Shown: piece by piece, positions 35,633 through 48,369 of the stretch
Position numbering within the stretch: the stretch's first letter is position 1
How the letters are laid out: the number at the start of each line of letters is the position of its first letter
Assembly: GCF_000004075.3 (NCBI RefSeq)
Contig: NC_026658.2
Span: forward strand, 496,001-560,000
Length of the DNA stretch: 64,000 nt
Source of the DNA: Cucumis sativus
Lineage: Eukaryota; Streptophyta; Magnoliopsida; Cucurbitales; Cucurbitaceae
Reading direction: 5' to 3'
The notes under the pieces: generated by a model
Database searches by the model: none
The model's input: the letters and a program-made list of their open reading frames with translations, nothing else
What the model was told of the DNA's origin: nothing
Position numbers and translations under genes: made by a program

Positions 35633-37400
35633 TATGTATAGATTTCTTAATCTTTGTCCAAACGCATCATCGAGGCGCCTCTTCTACCTTCTTTCTCTTT
35701 TCGTTGCTTATGAAGTTTAATACTTAACAATCAAATTATTTTAACCATTTCAACATCAGTCCACATATCCTAACAAAATAAACTTTGATAGAAAATATTA
35801 TATACGACAAAAATATTCATAATTATATGAAATACATGTGTCATTCACAAGATGAGTACTATATACCTAAATTATTATTGAGTATTAAAATCGGTTATGG
35901 GTACACGATGTCAGTTGCTATTTGAATTTTCAACATATAAGTTTAAAATTATTACGTAGATTATTGTTGGCTAGTTCTTAGTGGATCTTGGTCGTTTCCA
36001 ACAATTAGATTTCTTGTAATTTAATTATTGAAACCCAAAACCCAAGTGTTCGCCTAATTCATTAATTGAGGTATTATTTTAGCTCTCAAACATTTAAATT
36101 TGATACATATATACATGTATAAAAGAAAGTTACATTTACTAGAGTTACGTACTAATGGAACTTCTTTTTTTTTATTAATAATCCTTCGAAAAAATGGTCA
36201 TCCAAAAACATGCTAAATGAATTTTGTGCGTTTAAGTTCTTACTCACGTATTGAATGGAATTTTTTAAGGAAACTATATCGGATGATAAATTTTTTTTAG
36301 AAAAAACAGTCAATAACACTTTTCTTTTGCATATATGACAAATATGACAAGTAATTAGATATATTAGAGGCTATCCGAGAATTATTCGCTTTTAAATTTA
36401 TTACTTTTGCAATTTAGAAAATGTAGTGATATAGGTCCTATTATCATACTTTTTTTGCAAATGCCTTTTTTTTTCAAACCACAGTAATTATGAGAACATT
36501 ATTTCAATACCAATCTTGAGCTCCAATGCAATCGTGAAGAAGAACGATAAATACAACAATTAGATTTAAACCATTAGCTTCTGTATCAACACACTTCTAC
36601 AAAATTGTAAAATATTCAACTTTTGTATAAGGGACCATAAACCCAAAAATTTATAATCAAATAGACTCTAATAAAAAAAATACAACAAATGACAAAAGCA
36701 TTTAAAAAAAAAAAAAAACCGTTTGTGGCACTTTGGAAAAAAACAACTTATAGCACATAAGTTTTTGTATATTGCGAATATGGCAAAATTAGTAATATTA
36801 TATGATTATCAAACGATAATCATAGAACTTAGAGTTACTGAGTTTTAAATTTGCTACTTTTACCGTTTATAAAATGTAGTGACGTGAACTCTATTGTTAT
36901 TTATTTATTTTTATTTTTTTTGCTATTATTGTAAGGATTAAAAAATCCATTAATGAAATAAGCCTTTTGCAAAAGAGAAAAATAAAAGAAATAAAAAATT
37001 TTAAAGAAAATTTTACAAAAAAAAAGAAATTATAACTTATAGCAAATTCTATCATAATCATTTATATGCTACCACCCTTGACACTTTTAAATAGGTAAAT
37101 ATTTTAATTTATTTTGCTATTTCTAAAAATGTTCTAAAATTTAAAGATATTTTAATGATTCACTAGTACTTATTTAATTAGTAGAAAAAGCTTTTAAATA
37201 GGTGGTCCAATGAAGATATGACACGTAGGCTAGTGAGTGTTAGTTTTGCATTCCCGCATTACTTGAAACGTGGAAGGCAATAAACTGTCTTTGAAAATAT
37301 CTACCAACGTTATATTTATTTATTTCATCACCTTTCCAATTTTGATTTTATTATTATAACTTATATATTTTTCTACGTAACTAATTTCTCACATTACTTT

Positions 37401-37433
37401 ACCCTTTGACCCTTTGACCCTTTGACCCTTTGC
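37401..37433. repeat. Octamer tandem repeat (ACCCTTTG)x4
   Basis: Four exact copies of ACCCTTTG. It resembles but does not match plant telomere sequence (CCCTAAA). Confidence 0.9.
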
Positions 37434-40363
37434 TTCCAATTATGCGTAGGAGTGACATAGAGTGGCTGATTATAAACATTCTTGTACTACATTCATTAAT
37501 TATTCTACTGTAGCTTAATTACAAAGTTTTCCAAAAATTACTCATTCTTGTTGAGCTAGAATTTAATGGATTTGTTAGATTTGCTCACTAATTAAGGTTT
37601 AGTATAAATTAAATAAGCCATCCATGAATCTTTTAATTGAGTTTGGTATAATCTCTATTTTTGGGAAAATTCTTATACCTGGTAAATCTCTCAAAAACAT
37701 TGCACACTACGTGGACATTGCACAATAGGTGGGAAAAGGCTCCTTGCACGAATCCTTTGAGAGATGGATCACTTCTTTCTTTCTTTCTTTTTTTTTCTTT
37801 GTTTGTTGAATGAAAAATTCTTTATACGGTATATAAAGCTATGTGATATTGATGTAATTTAAACATGTTTTAAATGTTAATTCTTTATGCGATGCGATAA
37901 CTAAATTACGTTTCAAACGTTATGTGAATGAAAACTTTAGCGTTTTTCGTGTTTTAAGTTTCAACTATGTAATATTGATCATGACTATGCGATAACATGA
38001 GCTATGTGGAATAACTACGCTAAATGTTAGAACATCTCATCGCATATGCTGATACCCTATGAGAGATAGTCAAGCATTATAAGATATATTAATTATAAAA
38101 AGTGATAAAGTATTGTGCATTTTCATATTATGACATCTTCCAAGTAAATTTAATTTACATATTTGCATATGTGTTTCATCTATTGATTCCCTCCTCACAC
38201 TACGTATACAGTTTCTTTATTCTTTCATTAGATGTGCGAGAAATTTTTCATAAGCAAGAGAACTCTCTCTCAAATTTGTTGAGTTTATCGAGCAATTTTA
38301 AGTGTTTTTCGGAGTGCGAAGATTCCAATTAAGGAGAGCGTGATTCACGACTCAGTCATTACTTAACAATTTTTTGTTTTTCCAGGTTTGTGTTCTGACC
38401 ATGCAATTAGGCGTCTTGTCCACTTTGCGAGATAATCAGTACGCGATTTGACTACGCAAGAAACGATACCTTAAGCGAGATACAGGGCGAAGTGCAACAA
38501 CACTGTTGAACAATTTATTCACTTTCTTAAAGCTTTGATAGATCAAGATACTCATTCTCTTGAGCCGCACATTTCATTTTTCACAAAAAAAAAAAAGAAT
38601 CAACTCATATGAAGAAGTTATTTTGTCAATTAAAATCTAAAAAAGAAGAATCTAAAATAAGGGCATTTGTCCATTTTGGACAACACAACATTCGGACGAA
38701 TTGAACACAATATTACCAATCTAGAAAGAATAATCAAACGTACGGTTGATTTAAAAAAAAGTTACTTATATTCTAATTAGACGAATCATATATTTTATTT
38801 TTCGTAAAATAAGGGAACTGTACCTAAATTGACGAGACAAAAATTACCTACAACATCGAGAAAGCATAGATAGAGATGGAAATAAATATGAAAGAGTTTC
38901 CCAAACTTTTGGACAACTTTTTAATGTCCTTTTTGGGCATCCCTAAAATGACATTAAAGGAAATATCTTTAAAGACATGGAGGAAGAATGATAGGTAATG
39001 TAACACAATTCTCACCTTTATTACCTTTATCAATTTGGAAAAGTAGGGTGTGTGGGCTTACGCTTCACTAATAATTGCATATGTACACGTATGTGTAATG
39101 TGATCTAAGATTTACGTTACAATTCTGGTTTTAGTTATTTCATAATGTTTCTATTACATTCTTCATTTTTTTTCTAAAATTAGCACGTGTTTTAAGAATT
39201 TATCTAACATTTATTCTTCCAAATCCCAATTCAATAAATTCATAAAATAACGAATCTCACCTCATGAAGGCGAAGATCTATCGAGAATAATGACATTTTT
39301 CATGTACTCTCCAAATTACCAAAATCTGTCTCTTGAGCTAATATTTAATATAAGACACTAAGTTTATTTTATGTCACATATGAAAGAAATTCACGTTTAC
39401 ATCGAGTCCTACTAGATTTGATTGCTTGCTAGCCTAACTATATGATTTTGGGAGATTAATTTCATTAGTTAATAAATTTTATTTGGCTCGACTTGATTTG
39501 GTATTCATTGACAATTGACATGACCCAAATGCCAAACATGCTCCCCTCTACAAAATTACCCTATTTGAATACCAATGTGTTCTTTTAGCTAAGTCTCAAT
39601 ATTTTTCTTAATTTGACTTTGATTGCCTTCTTTGAATCAAGATCATTATTACCATATTAGAACAAATTTTAATTTCTTAGTACTATAATCATCCATTTTA
39701 AAGGACACATACTAACTTTAAATATTTTGAAAAAGCATAGAATTTAAAATAACTTAGGAAAAAATGTTTTTTCAAAAGTAACCACTCGAAAACAGTGACT
39801 AAAGGTTGGTTAGCCGTAATTGATGGTCGAAAGAATATAAGAGGTGGTAGTTAAAGTTTTTTCATGCAAATGGAGAGATTAATCATTAACTTACGTAACT
39901 ATTTTTCAAACACATCTTATCATAACATTATTTGTATAATCCTTTTTGAAACGAACTTAAAACATGTTATTTATGAAATTGAGGAGTGAAGTAAGGAAAA
40001 AAGAGAAAAAGGAGGGAATGAGACGAGCGACATGTCGTAAAGGGTCTGCGGGCAGCAGATCTCGCGGTACACGTTGGCTGACCCATATTCTTTTGAACAG
40101 TTGAACTGTCCACTAAAAAGAAACTTAAAATCCAACTCAGTTTTACAAAACAAATTATATATATAAATGAAAAAAAAAGGGGGAATTAAGCGGAAAAGGC
40201 AAAAAATAAAAATCATTATCGAACGGCATTTGTGTGGCCTTGGCTGAACTCAACATCTCTCTCTCTCTTCTTCTTCTTCTTCTTCCCGTCACTATTATCT
40301 CTTGGCCTTCTTCAATCTTCAATCTTTAATCTTCAATCCCCTTTGCTTAATTCTCCATCACCG

Positions 40364-40459
40364 ATGCGTGAACACGGTTCACACCTTCAACTTCTTCTTC
40401 TTCTTCGTTTCGATTTCTTTTTCTTAATGAGATTTTGCCACTGGCCTCCTCGATTCTGA
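40364..40459 (+). promoter_or_regulatory. Upstream ORF 1 in the RSH1 leader
   Basis: ATG at 40364 opens a 31-codon frame (M-R-E-H-G-S-H-L-Q, then a run of Leu from CTT repeats) ending with TGA at 40457-40459, before the RSH1 start. It counts as an upstream ORF only if transcription starts before it, which the CT-rich leader suggests. Confidence 0.45.
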
Positions 40460-40497
40460 CTTCTTCCTCCGCTTTCTTTCCTCCTCCTTTCATTTTA

Positions 40498-40536
40498 ATG
40501 CTACTTGGATTCAATGAGATTTCTCTCTTCTACTAG
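40498..40536 (+). promoter_or_regulatory. Upstream ORF 2, ending two bases before the RSH1 start
   Basis: ATG at 40498 opens a 12-codon frame (M-L-L-G-F-N-E-I-S-L-F-Y) whose TAG (40534-40536) is separated from the RSH1 ATG (40539) by two bases. A ribosome that stops here would have almost no scanning distance to restart on the main frame. Confidence 0.5.
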
Positions 40537-40538
40537 AG

Positions 40539-43500
40539 ATGGCATCCGCTCCTTCGATGTCAGGTATGGTATGACTACCACTAATTCTCAATTCTTCTTA
40601 CTTTTTCTCTGTTTCTTTGCTCCAGAAATGACAACGGATTGTTTCGTTTGAGGATGTCCGTCTTGGGTTTTTTTTTTTTTTTTTTTAAAGATTTTCAGCT
40701 TATGTTTTGGGAGGTTTTTTTTCACTGTTTTCTTTCATTTGTTAAAAGACTTGGTGTAGTAGGGGGAATTTGGCGTATTGGGTTTAGAGATTTCGTGATT
40801 TTGATGAGTATTTGTTTTTTTGTTTTTTTGTTTTTGAGAAATTGTAGTGTCTTTAGAATGCGTGAATATATGTAAGTTCTCGAAAGGCGATGGAAGTAGT
40901 GGTCGGTATGATTGCAGTATTCTATCGTGTGCATGGAAGGCTCCGAGGGTCTTGACGGGTTTTCTTGCAAGCACAACTCATTCTCTTCACTGCTCCTCTT
41001 TCTTATATTCAAAAAATGGCAAAAGAAGCAGAATAAATTCTGTAAGTGGTCTGTTATGCTTGAATTATACGAATTTTGACCGCTGGACGAGTTACTTTAT
41101 TCATTCTATAATGTAACTTCTTTCTTTTTTTATTTTTTTTATCTCCTTGTCAATTAGATTCTCCTATATTGGAACACTATCTCACGGTACTGAGTTTTGT
41201 ATGTTATCCACTCTTGGAACATTTGTGGAAGTCATCCACTTGTATTGTTATCATGTTTGGTTCCCTTTTTTCTTTCGTCTTTCCCATACTACATTTCTGT
41301 TTTGCGCTTTTTAAATTGTGGGCTGAATAGTGAGTGGTGAATATTTTATAATTGGTTGTAACTGTTCGGTAGTTGCTTCCAGCCATTTTGTTGAAGTACT
41401 CTCATTTTGACATTGATATAGTTTTTCTTACCCAAATCCTCTTCCAAGGTGCGGGGAGAAATACCTTTGCACCAAACATTATCATTGTGAATCTTCAGAT
41501 TCCAACTTTGATGTAAAACAAGACTCTTTGAAGTTTTAAGTGACCATGAATTAGTTTGACACTAATTACTTCCAATTCTATTGTATGGAAGTTACTGGAA
41601 AACATGAATTGCAACCTTACTAATGTCAAATTATTGCAGCCTCTTATCTTTTAGTGTATATGCCTTGGTGTATATATGTAACAATGGTCCTAATTTTTTT
41701 TGTATATTTCAGAGATTTGAGTCTATCAATGTCAGGGGATGGTATTCGAATGAAGTTAGCAACCATGTACATCTTGGAAGATTACTTAAATCAGGCCTGC
41801 TTCATGATGTTTGTAGAAGGAAGAAATTTTGTTGCTCTTCATTCTTGTCTTCAGATGCCTTTGACGAGGTTTCTCCTGAAGGTTTGTGGGAGGTACATAT
41901 TGTCAATAGTGTGGCATCTCTATACTTTACTTTTCAAGATGGAGTATCCCTTGTACCTTTATGTTTCACTAATCTTCTGCTCCCGAACCTCAGGACCTTA
42001 AGCCCACTATCTCTTATTTATCACCTAAGGAACTGGAACTGGTGCATAATGCTCTAAAGGTGAGCTAATTTACCTGCCAAATTTAGCACAATCCTTTTTT
42101 ATGTACAACTACTTGGTGCATCAGCCGATTTCCCCCCCTTTTATTGGGTATAGCTTGCTTTTGAGGCTCATGATGGCCAGAAAAGACGTAGTGGAGAGCC
42201 CTTCATTATTCATCCAGTTGAGGTTGCCCGAATTCTAGGGGAACTTGTAAGTTCTTTCTGTCCTTCTTTGTATCCTTTTTCTGGTAGGAAAAAAGAAGTT
42301 TATAGTCCATAACCAAAAATAGTACTTCCTATGTTAGGAATTAGATTGGGAAACTATTGCTGCTGGATTGCTCCATGACACAGTTGAAGACACAGATTTT
42401 GTTACGTTTGAGAAAATAGAAGAGGAATTTGGTGCAACTGTTCGTCACATTGTTGAAGGAGAGACTAAGGTTATTTAATTTTTCTTCTTCTTTTACTTTT
42501 TGTGTTACCGTTGATACATGGGTCTATACCCTCTCAGCATATCGTGGTCAACAACCTTAGTAATTGATTTTCGCCATCTTTTCCATTCAGGTGTCTAAAC
42601 TGGGTAAGTTGAAATGCAAGAATGAATGCAATTCCGTACAAGATGTAAAAGCTGATGATCTGCGACAAATGTTTCTAGCTATGACAGAAGAGGTGTTATT
42701 TCTGTAATTACTGTTGTCAATTTCATCATTCTTTTATGAAACTTTACAAAAACTAATAGGAATTTTTGTTTCAGGTCCGTGTGATCATTGTCAAATTAGC
42801 AGACCGCTTGCATAACATGCGCACTCTTTCACACATGCCTCCTCATAAGCAGGTTGCATATTATCTTTTAAGAGTATCTGGTTGTTGACATTTATTTGGT
42901 ACTAGATTTAACACTTTTGCTTCATGTCCAGTCCAGCATTGCAAGGGAAACATTGCAGGTCTTTGCCCCTCTTGCCAAGTTGCTGGGTATGTACCAAATC
43001 AAGGTATGTCCAATTAGCTAGTTTGGTTATTATTATGTGTTTTGCTAGGTGTCTCTTGTTGCAATTAGGAGTTCTTAACGTTGGTTAACTAATTTGCTCA
43101 ACTTTACCTCTGATAGCAAATAATTTGATAAACAGATGGCATTTGTCTCTTTTACTTAGATTCCTGTAGTGATTTTTTTGTCATATGATGGATTGATCTA
43201 TCTTTTGAAAGCATGCTTACATCATGGCACCCTTTTTTATGACAATTGCAGTCAGAACTAGAAAACCTTTCCTTCATGTATACCAATCCTGAAGATTATT
43301 CCAAGGTCAAAAGAAGAGTTGCCGACCTTTCTAAAGAACACGAAAAAGAATTGATAGAGGTAATGCTGTTGTCTTTTTCATTATTTATCTTGTAACTTCA
43401 AATAGGCATCGGGTCATTTTAGATTCATTTACAAACTAATGTACATTTTATAGTGAGTAACCAACAAAACATTACTTTTAATTAACTTATATTTCAGTTG

Positions 43501-46500
43501 TATCCAATTTAAATTAACTTTTATTTCAGCCATTTAAAAAAAATAAAAATAAATTAAAGGCCTTAATGGGAATTGAAATGAGACAAGATTGGGCCTCACA
43601 ATTGATAGTCAATTTAAATTAAAACGTGAGATCCATTGTAGAAGTAGAGAGTCCAAGAAGGTTTGGAAAAATAAAAGAACCTTGGGTTCCACAAACTTAA
43701 GAATTGAAAATTGAAACACAATATGGCAATTTGAGCAAATTACAACCGTAACAAAAGGTCAAACATTTGAATTCCTACTCCCACATTGTTGAAGAAAAAT
43801 AATGGATATAAAATACATTGCCTTTAGGATACTTGATTTCATGCTAGATGGACTACCTGTCAAGCACCTATAATTTAAAGAAGAAAGATTGATTTTCGTT
43901 TACATATCAAATTCCTAACATGTCCAGCCAGTGTTAAAAATGGTAATTGAAGTTTTGTCAGGGTATGAAGGGATTGCATGCAATCTTATTTATGTGGATA
44001 TACTGTTTTGTTGTTTTCTAGAAGTAGGAAATAAGTAATTCTTTATTTCTCTCTCTCACAAACAACTGTGGAACTAACAATTATTTGCTATTGAAGTGGG
44101 GTATTAAATGCATTCTAAAATGTAATTTTCCTTATATTTTTTGAGGTTTACATTTACATTTATCATACTTGTAGGCAAAGAAAATTTTGATGAAGAGGAT
44201 TCAGGAAGATCAGTTCTTAGACCTTATGACTATGAGAACTGATGTTCGATCTGTATGTAAGGAGCCTTACAGGTATAGCGTTGAATTCCATATTTGCAGT
44301 TCCCACTTTCTCAGTTGCACAAATCTCGAGTGTTGGGTTATGCATATAGATAAGGAAAGGTTTCTTTTCCTTAGAAGGGTAGATGCTCGGTGCATTTTTA
44401 GGGCTGCATGATACTTGAGTCCATAGATAGACACATTAGGCATATTTAAATACCTGCTTTAAATTTATCTCCTACCTCTCTTTGCAAAATGCAATCTTAT
44501 ACTTTGAATTGATATTTTGCAGCATATATAAAGCTGTTCTCAAGTCTCAATGTTCAATCAGTGAAGTTAACCAGATTGCACAGGTGTCTGTTTACTATCC
44601 AACATTTCACTTGGCATTTGATGAAGGTTTCACGTTTTCTTGTTAATGATACATTCCCCTTTTCTAATTCAGCTTCGCATTATTATACAACCAAAGAAAG
44701 GCATTGATGTTGGACCATTATGTAGCCCGCAGCAGGTACTTATTTTCGTTGCCATGATTATCAAATTGAATGATGTTGGGTATTTTGCAATCACCGTAAG
44801 ACTTCAATAACCATCACTTTAACATTATTGTATTTTCTGTAGATTTGTTATCATGTTCTTGGACTGGTACATGGAATATGGACCCCTATTCCTAGAGCTG
44901 TGAGTTAACTACAACTTCTCTTATAACTCCACAAAACTGCTTGTATATTGGTGAATACTGAGATGCTCTCTGTAACAGATGAAAGATTATATAGCAACAC
45001 CGAAACCTAATGGTTATCAAAGTCTTCACACAACTGTAATCCCATTCCTTTATGAGAGTATGTTCCGGCTAGAAGTTCAGGTATTTAAATATTCTAGTTT
45101 TAGCACATTGGCTCGATTAGTTTTTCACATCTGACTTGCATTTAGAGAAATTTGTTTGGAGCTTTCCTCCCTTTGCTAAAATGTTTAATTTCAAAAACAT
45201 TTGATTACTCATCAGTTTTTGTTGGTGGTTGCATGTTGAAGTTCATAAAAGTAATGGTAATTTTGGCAGATCAGAACTGAGGAGATGGACCTAATAGCTG
45301 AGAGAGGCATTGCTACTCATTATTGTGGGGGTGGGCTTGTAACTAGCCCAGTTAGAAACTCTATGCCCAATTCTAGAAGTTCAAGAGGGAAAGCCGTCTG
45401 TCTCAGTGATGCAAATATTGCACTCAGGGTATTTGTTTACCTTTCCTGGTAGTTGACTTTTCGAGGTGTTAAGATTTTTTTAGGAACTAGTATGGATTTG
45501 ATAATTTCATGGATGAAGTTTTTTATTTCTTCCAGATCGGCTGGCTCAATGCTATAAGAGAGTGGCAAGAAGAGTTTGTTGGTAACATGAGCTCAAGAGA
45601 ATTTGTGGACACTGTAACCAGAGATTTATTAGGCAGTCGGGTTTTTGTTTTTACGCCAAGAGGAGAGGTATAAATGGCCACTATCAGAACATTTTCTTTG
45701 TCATGGTTTATTAAGTTTATAACTTAAACTGTCTTTAAACGTCTGTAGATTAAAAATCTACCCAAGGGTGCTACTGTGATTGATTATGCATACATGATAC
45801 ACACAGAAGTTGGTAACAAGATGGTAGCTGCAAAGGTAATGTTTCAAGTGTTGATTGAAAGATTATAGCGTATCCATGTATCTCATAGTAGATGGATTAT
45901 GACTGCATTTCTGGATAGAATGGATCTTGATATTCAATGTGTGACTTTGGTGTGGCAGGTGAATGGTAACCTTGTTTCTCCAATGCATGTTCTTGTTAAT
46001 GCAGAAGTTGTTGAGATAATCACATATAATGTAAGTTACAATTTTGAGTTACATTATTCTTCATAAAGTTTGGAGGCTCTTCTGTTCTCTTTAGCTTTTG
46101 GGTAATCTCTTGCCCTTCCTGTGTATTGGATTACATTATTTCTAAAAGATGTCTCTCATGTTTTATACACACATAAAAAAGGTAAATAATAAATAAAAGT
46201 AAAAAATATATACAAGCTTAGTGCTTAAAACAGCTGCTTCCTGTTTTTGCATTTCTGCCTTCTGCGTATGTGATATGCCTTAGTCCTTACATAAAGCAAT
46301 TGAACATACATATAATGTCAAAATTTATTGTGTTTTGACTTTTCTGGGTTTGTTTTATGATGTAGATGTAGATGTGCATGTGCTTGCCTTTCAAAGTAAA
46401 CTTTGTCACCTCTGGACTACTATCTCTACATAAAAATTTTGTTATCTCATGTCTACAGTCGCATAAAATTTTCTAATTATTCCATAGAAACTGCTAAGAC

Positions 46501-48369
46501 TAAGAGTATTCAGAATAGTGTTGAACATTTTCAAACTTGTGTTTTGGAAAGATTACTTGCCCTGGAAAGAAATGTGAACCTCTTGATTCCAACTGTCATG
46601 GTCATGCATTAAGCTGCCTTCAAGCAGTGTGATGTGTTATGTAAATTGGATATTTTATCCTCTGGTATTCCACAGACGTTTGGTTGAGTTTAATTGGTCA
46701 GGCAGTATTCATATATTTTATCTTCCGTTACTAATTTGATGACTGCATCTCTGGTTTGTGTGCATCGTTGATCAAATTTGTAAACGGACATTACCAAAAC
46801 CTAAATCCACCAATTTTCAACTTTCCCATTTTAGTTTTAAACTTCTGATGGACTGGATGTCATGATTAGGCACTTAGGAACCGAACTTGTTTTTAAAACT
46901 AGTTCCCAATTTACTTTTTAAATAGCTGGATCCAAAAGTTTCATTTTTCTCCTTTGTTTGCAGGCGCTTTCTGGAAAATCAGCTTATCAGCGGCATAAAC
47001 AATGGTTGCAACATGCAAAAACACGAAGTGCTAGACACAAGATTATGAAGGTATGATTTGTCATAACAATTTATACCGTATGTATATATTGCTATTGTTT
47101 TTGTTCTCTTTTTCCCATAACAATGAATAATTCAAGAAATCTTTAATTTAGAAGATCATTACCTTTTTGGCTTTATTTTGGTGTAAACATGGTTGATTTC
47201 AAGGATTACTCTTTAGCTACATTTATTGAGAATTTTTTTTGTAACTCCACTTGGATGGCCATCAATGAAATTGTTTCTTATAAAAAAGACCTCATTCTTT
47301 TTGCAGTTTTTAAGGGAACAAGCTGCACTGTCAGCTGCTGAGATAACAGCAGATACCATTACCGACTTCATTGCTGATTCTGAAGAGGAAAGTGAGTCAG
47401 AAGAATCCCCAGTTGTCTCCACTAAGAAAAAACCTCTCTGGGAGAAAATTCTAGATATGGTGGATATTTCATCCACTCGGAAAAACTTGAAGGACGACTT
47501 TCAGACAAAAAACAACAAGGTATCCATTCCCAAAGTGAATGGTAAACACAACCACTACGTAAATGTAAAGTTGAAAGCAGAGGGAGATATATTATCGATG
47601 GGTAATGGGGTTGCTCCGATTATGCAACCATTATACAAGGAAGTTTTGCCTGGTTTGGATAGTTGGCAAATCAGCAAGGTTACCTCTTGGCACAGTCTTG
47701 AAGGGCGCTCTATTCAATGGCTTTGTGTTGTTTGCATAGATCGTAGAGGTAAGTCTGTCACGTTAACCTCCTAATCATATCATAACGTATTAATACTATA
47801 TGATCTTTTGATAGCCAGAATACTTTCGAAGATATTACTTTAATCCTTCTATTGGAGAATCGATGAAACTTTTAGCTCTTTTCAAGTACTAAATGTGGTA
47901 GACCTATAATTTCAGGCATAATGGGCGAGGTTACAACAGAATTAGCAGCAGCAGGCATCACTGTTTGTTCCTGCGTGGTGAGTGTCCAATTATTGTTCCG
48001 GCATGTTTGTTGAACATCTCCTTGTTCTTAGCTCTATCCTCATCTAAGTAGCTCTCATTATGAATGAAATGGTCAGGCCGAGATGGATAGAGGAAGAGGA
48101 TTAGCTGTCATGCTGTTTCATGTTGAAGGGGACCTGGAAAGTGTGGTAATGCATAACCATCCGCTTTCTCTCCAGTTCTTGCATCTGTGCATGCGTGCAT
48201 ACACACCTCTGTTTGTAGCATTTTCCAAACCCTGAAAATGTAACACTATTATTCTCAGGTCAATGCATGCGCAAGGGTGGACACAATCTTGGGTGTCTTG
48301 GGATGGTCGACGGGATGCAGCTGGCCGAACACAGTGGAGAACGAGAACCAGAAATTTCTAGAGTGCTGA
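40539..48369 (+). CDS. RSH1: RelA/SpoT homolog RSH1, chloroplast (p)ppGpp hydrolase
   Basis: Twenty-four exons: 40539-40563, 40848-41041, 41713-41892, 41994-42059, 42154-42246, 42338-42469, 42591-42692, 42775-42852, 42932-43003, 43252-43359, 44175-44272, 44523-44583, 44673-44735, 44843-44899, 44979-45080, 45270-45428, 45536-45667, 45749-45835, 45959-46030, 46964-47050, 47307-47748, 47916-47977, 48077-48145, 48259-48369. They give 883 residues (Arabidopsis RSH1 is about 884). The N-terminus ([14 protein letters not shown]) is Ser-rich, fitting a plastid transit peptide. The HD hydrolase domain (about 156-330) has H175 (I-I-H-P), H199-D200 (L-L-H-D-T-V-E-D) and D274 (A-D-R-L-H-N-M). The synthetase-like domain (about 351-530) lacks the G-R-P-K-H stretch before Y-S-I-Y-K and reads V-C-K-E-P instead, fitting a hydrolase-only role. 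TGS domain is at about 563-627 and ACT at about 805-883. Exon 1 is only 25 bases. Confidence 0.95.

Larger units (their letters stand above)
35264..40538. other. Intergenic between divergent sucrose synthase and RSH1
   Basis: About 5.3 kb shared by two head-to-head genes. It contains the sucrose synthase promoter, a diverged direct duplication (36389-36449 and 36842-36900), an octamer repeat at 37401-37433, a tract near 37840-38500 unusually rich in GCGA/TACGC words, and a CT-rich leader of RSH1 from about 40255 (TCTCTCTCTCTTCTTCTTCT). No further gene was recognised. Confidence 0.5.

Noticed and set aside
37401-37433. ACCCTTTG repeats as an interstitial telomere
   Set aside because: The unit is 8 bases and does not match CCCTAAA; simple slippage fits better.
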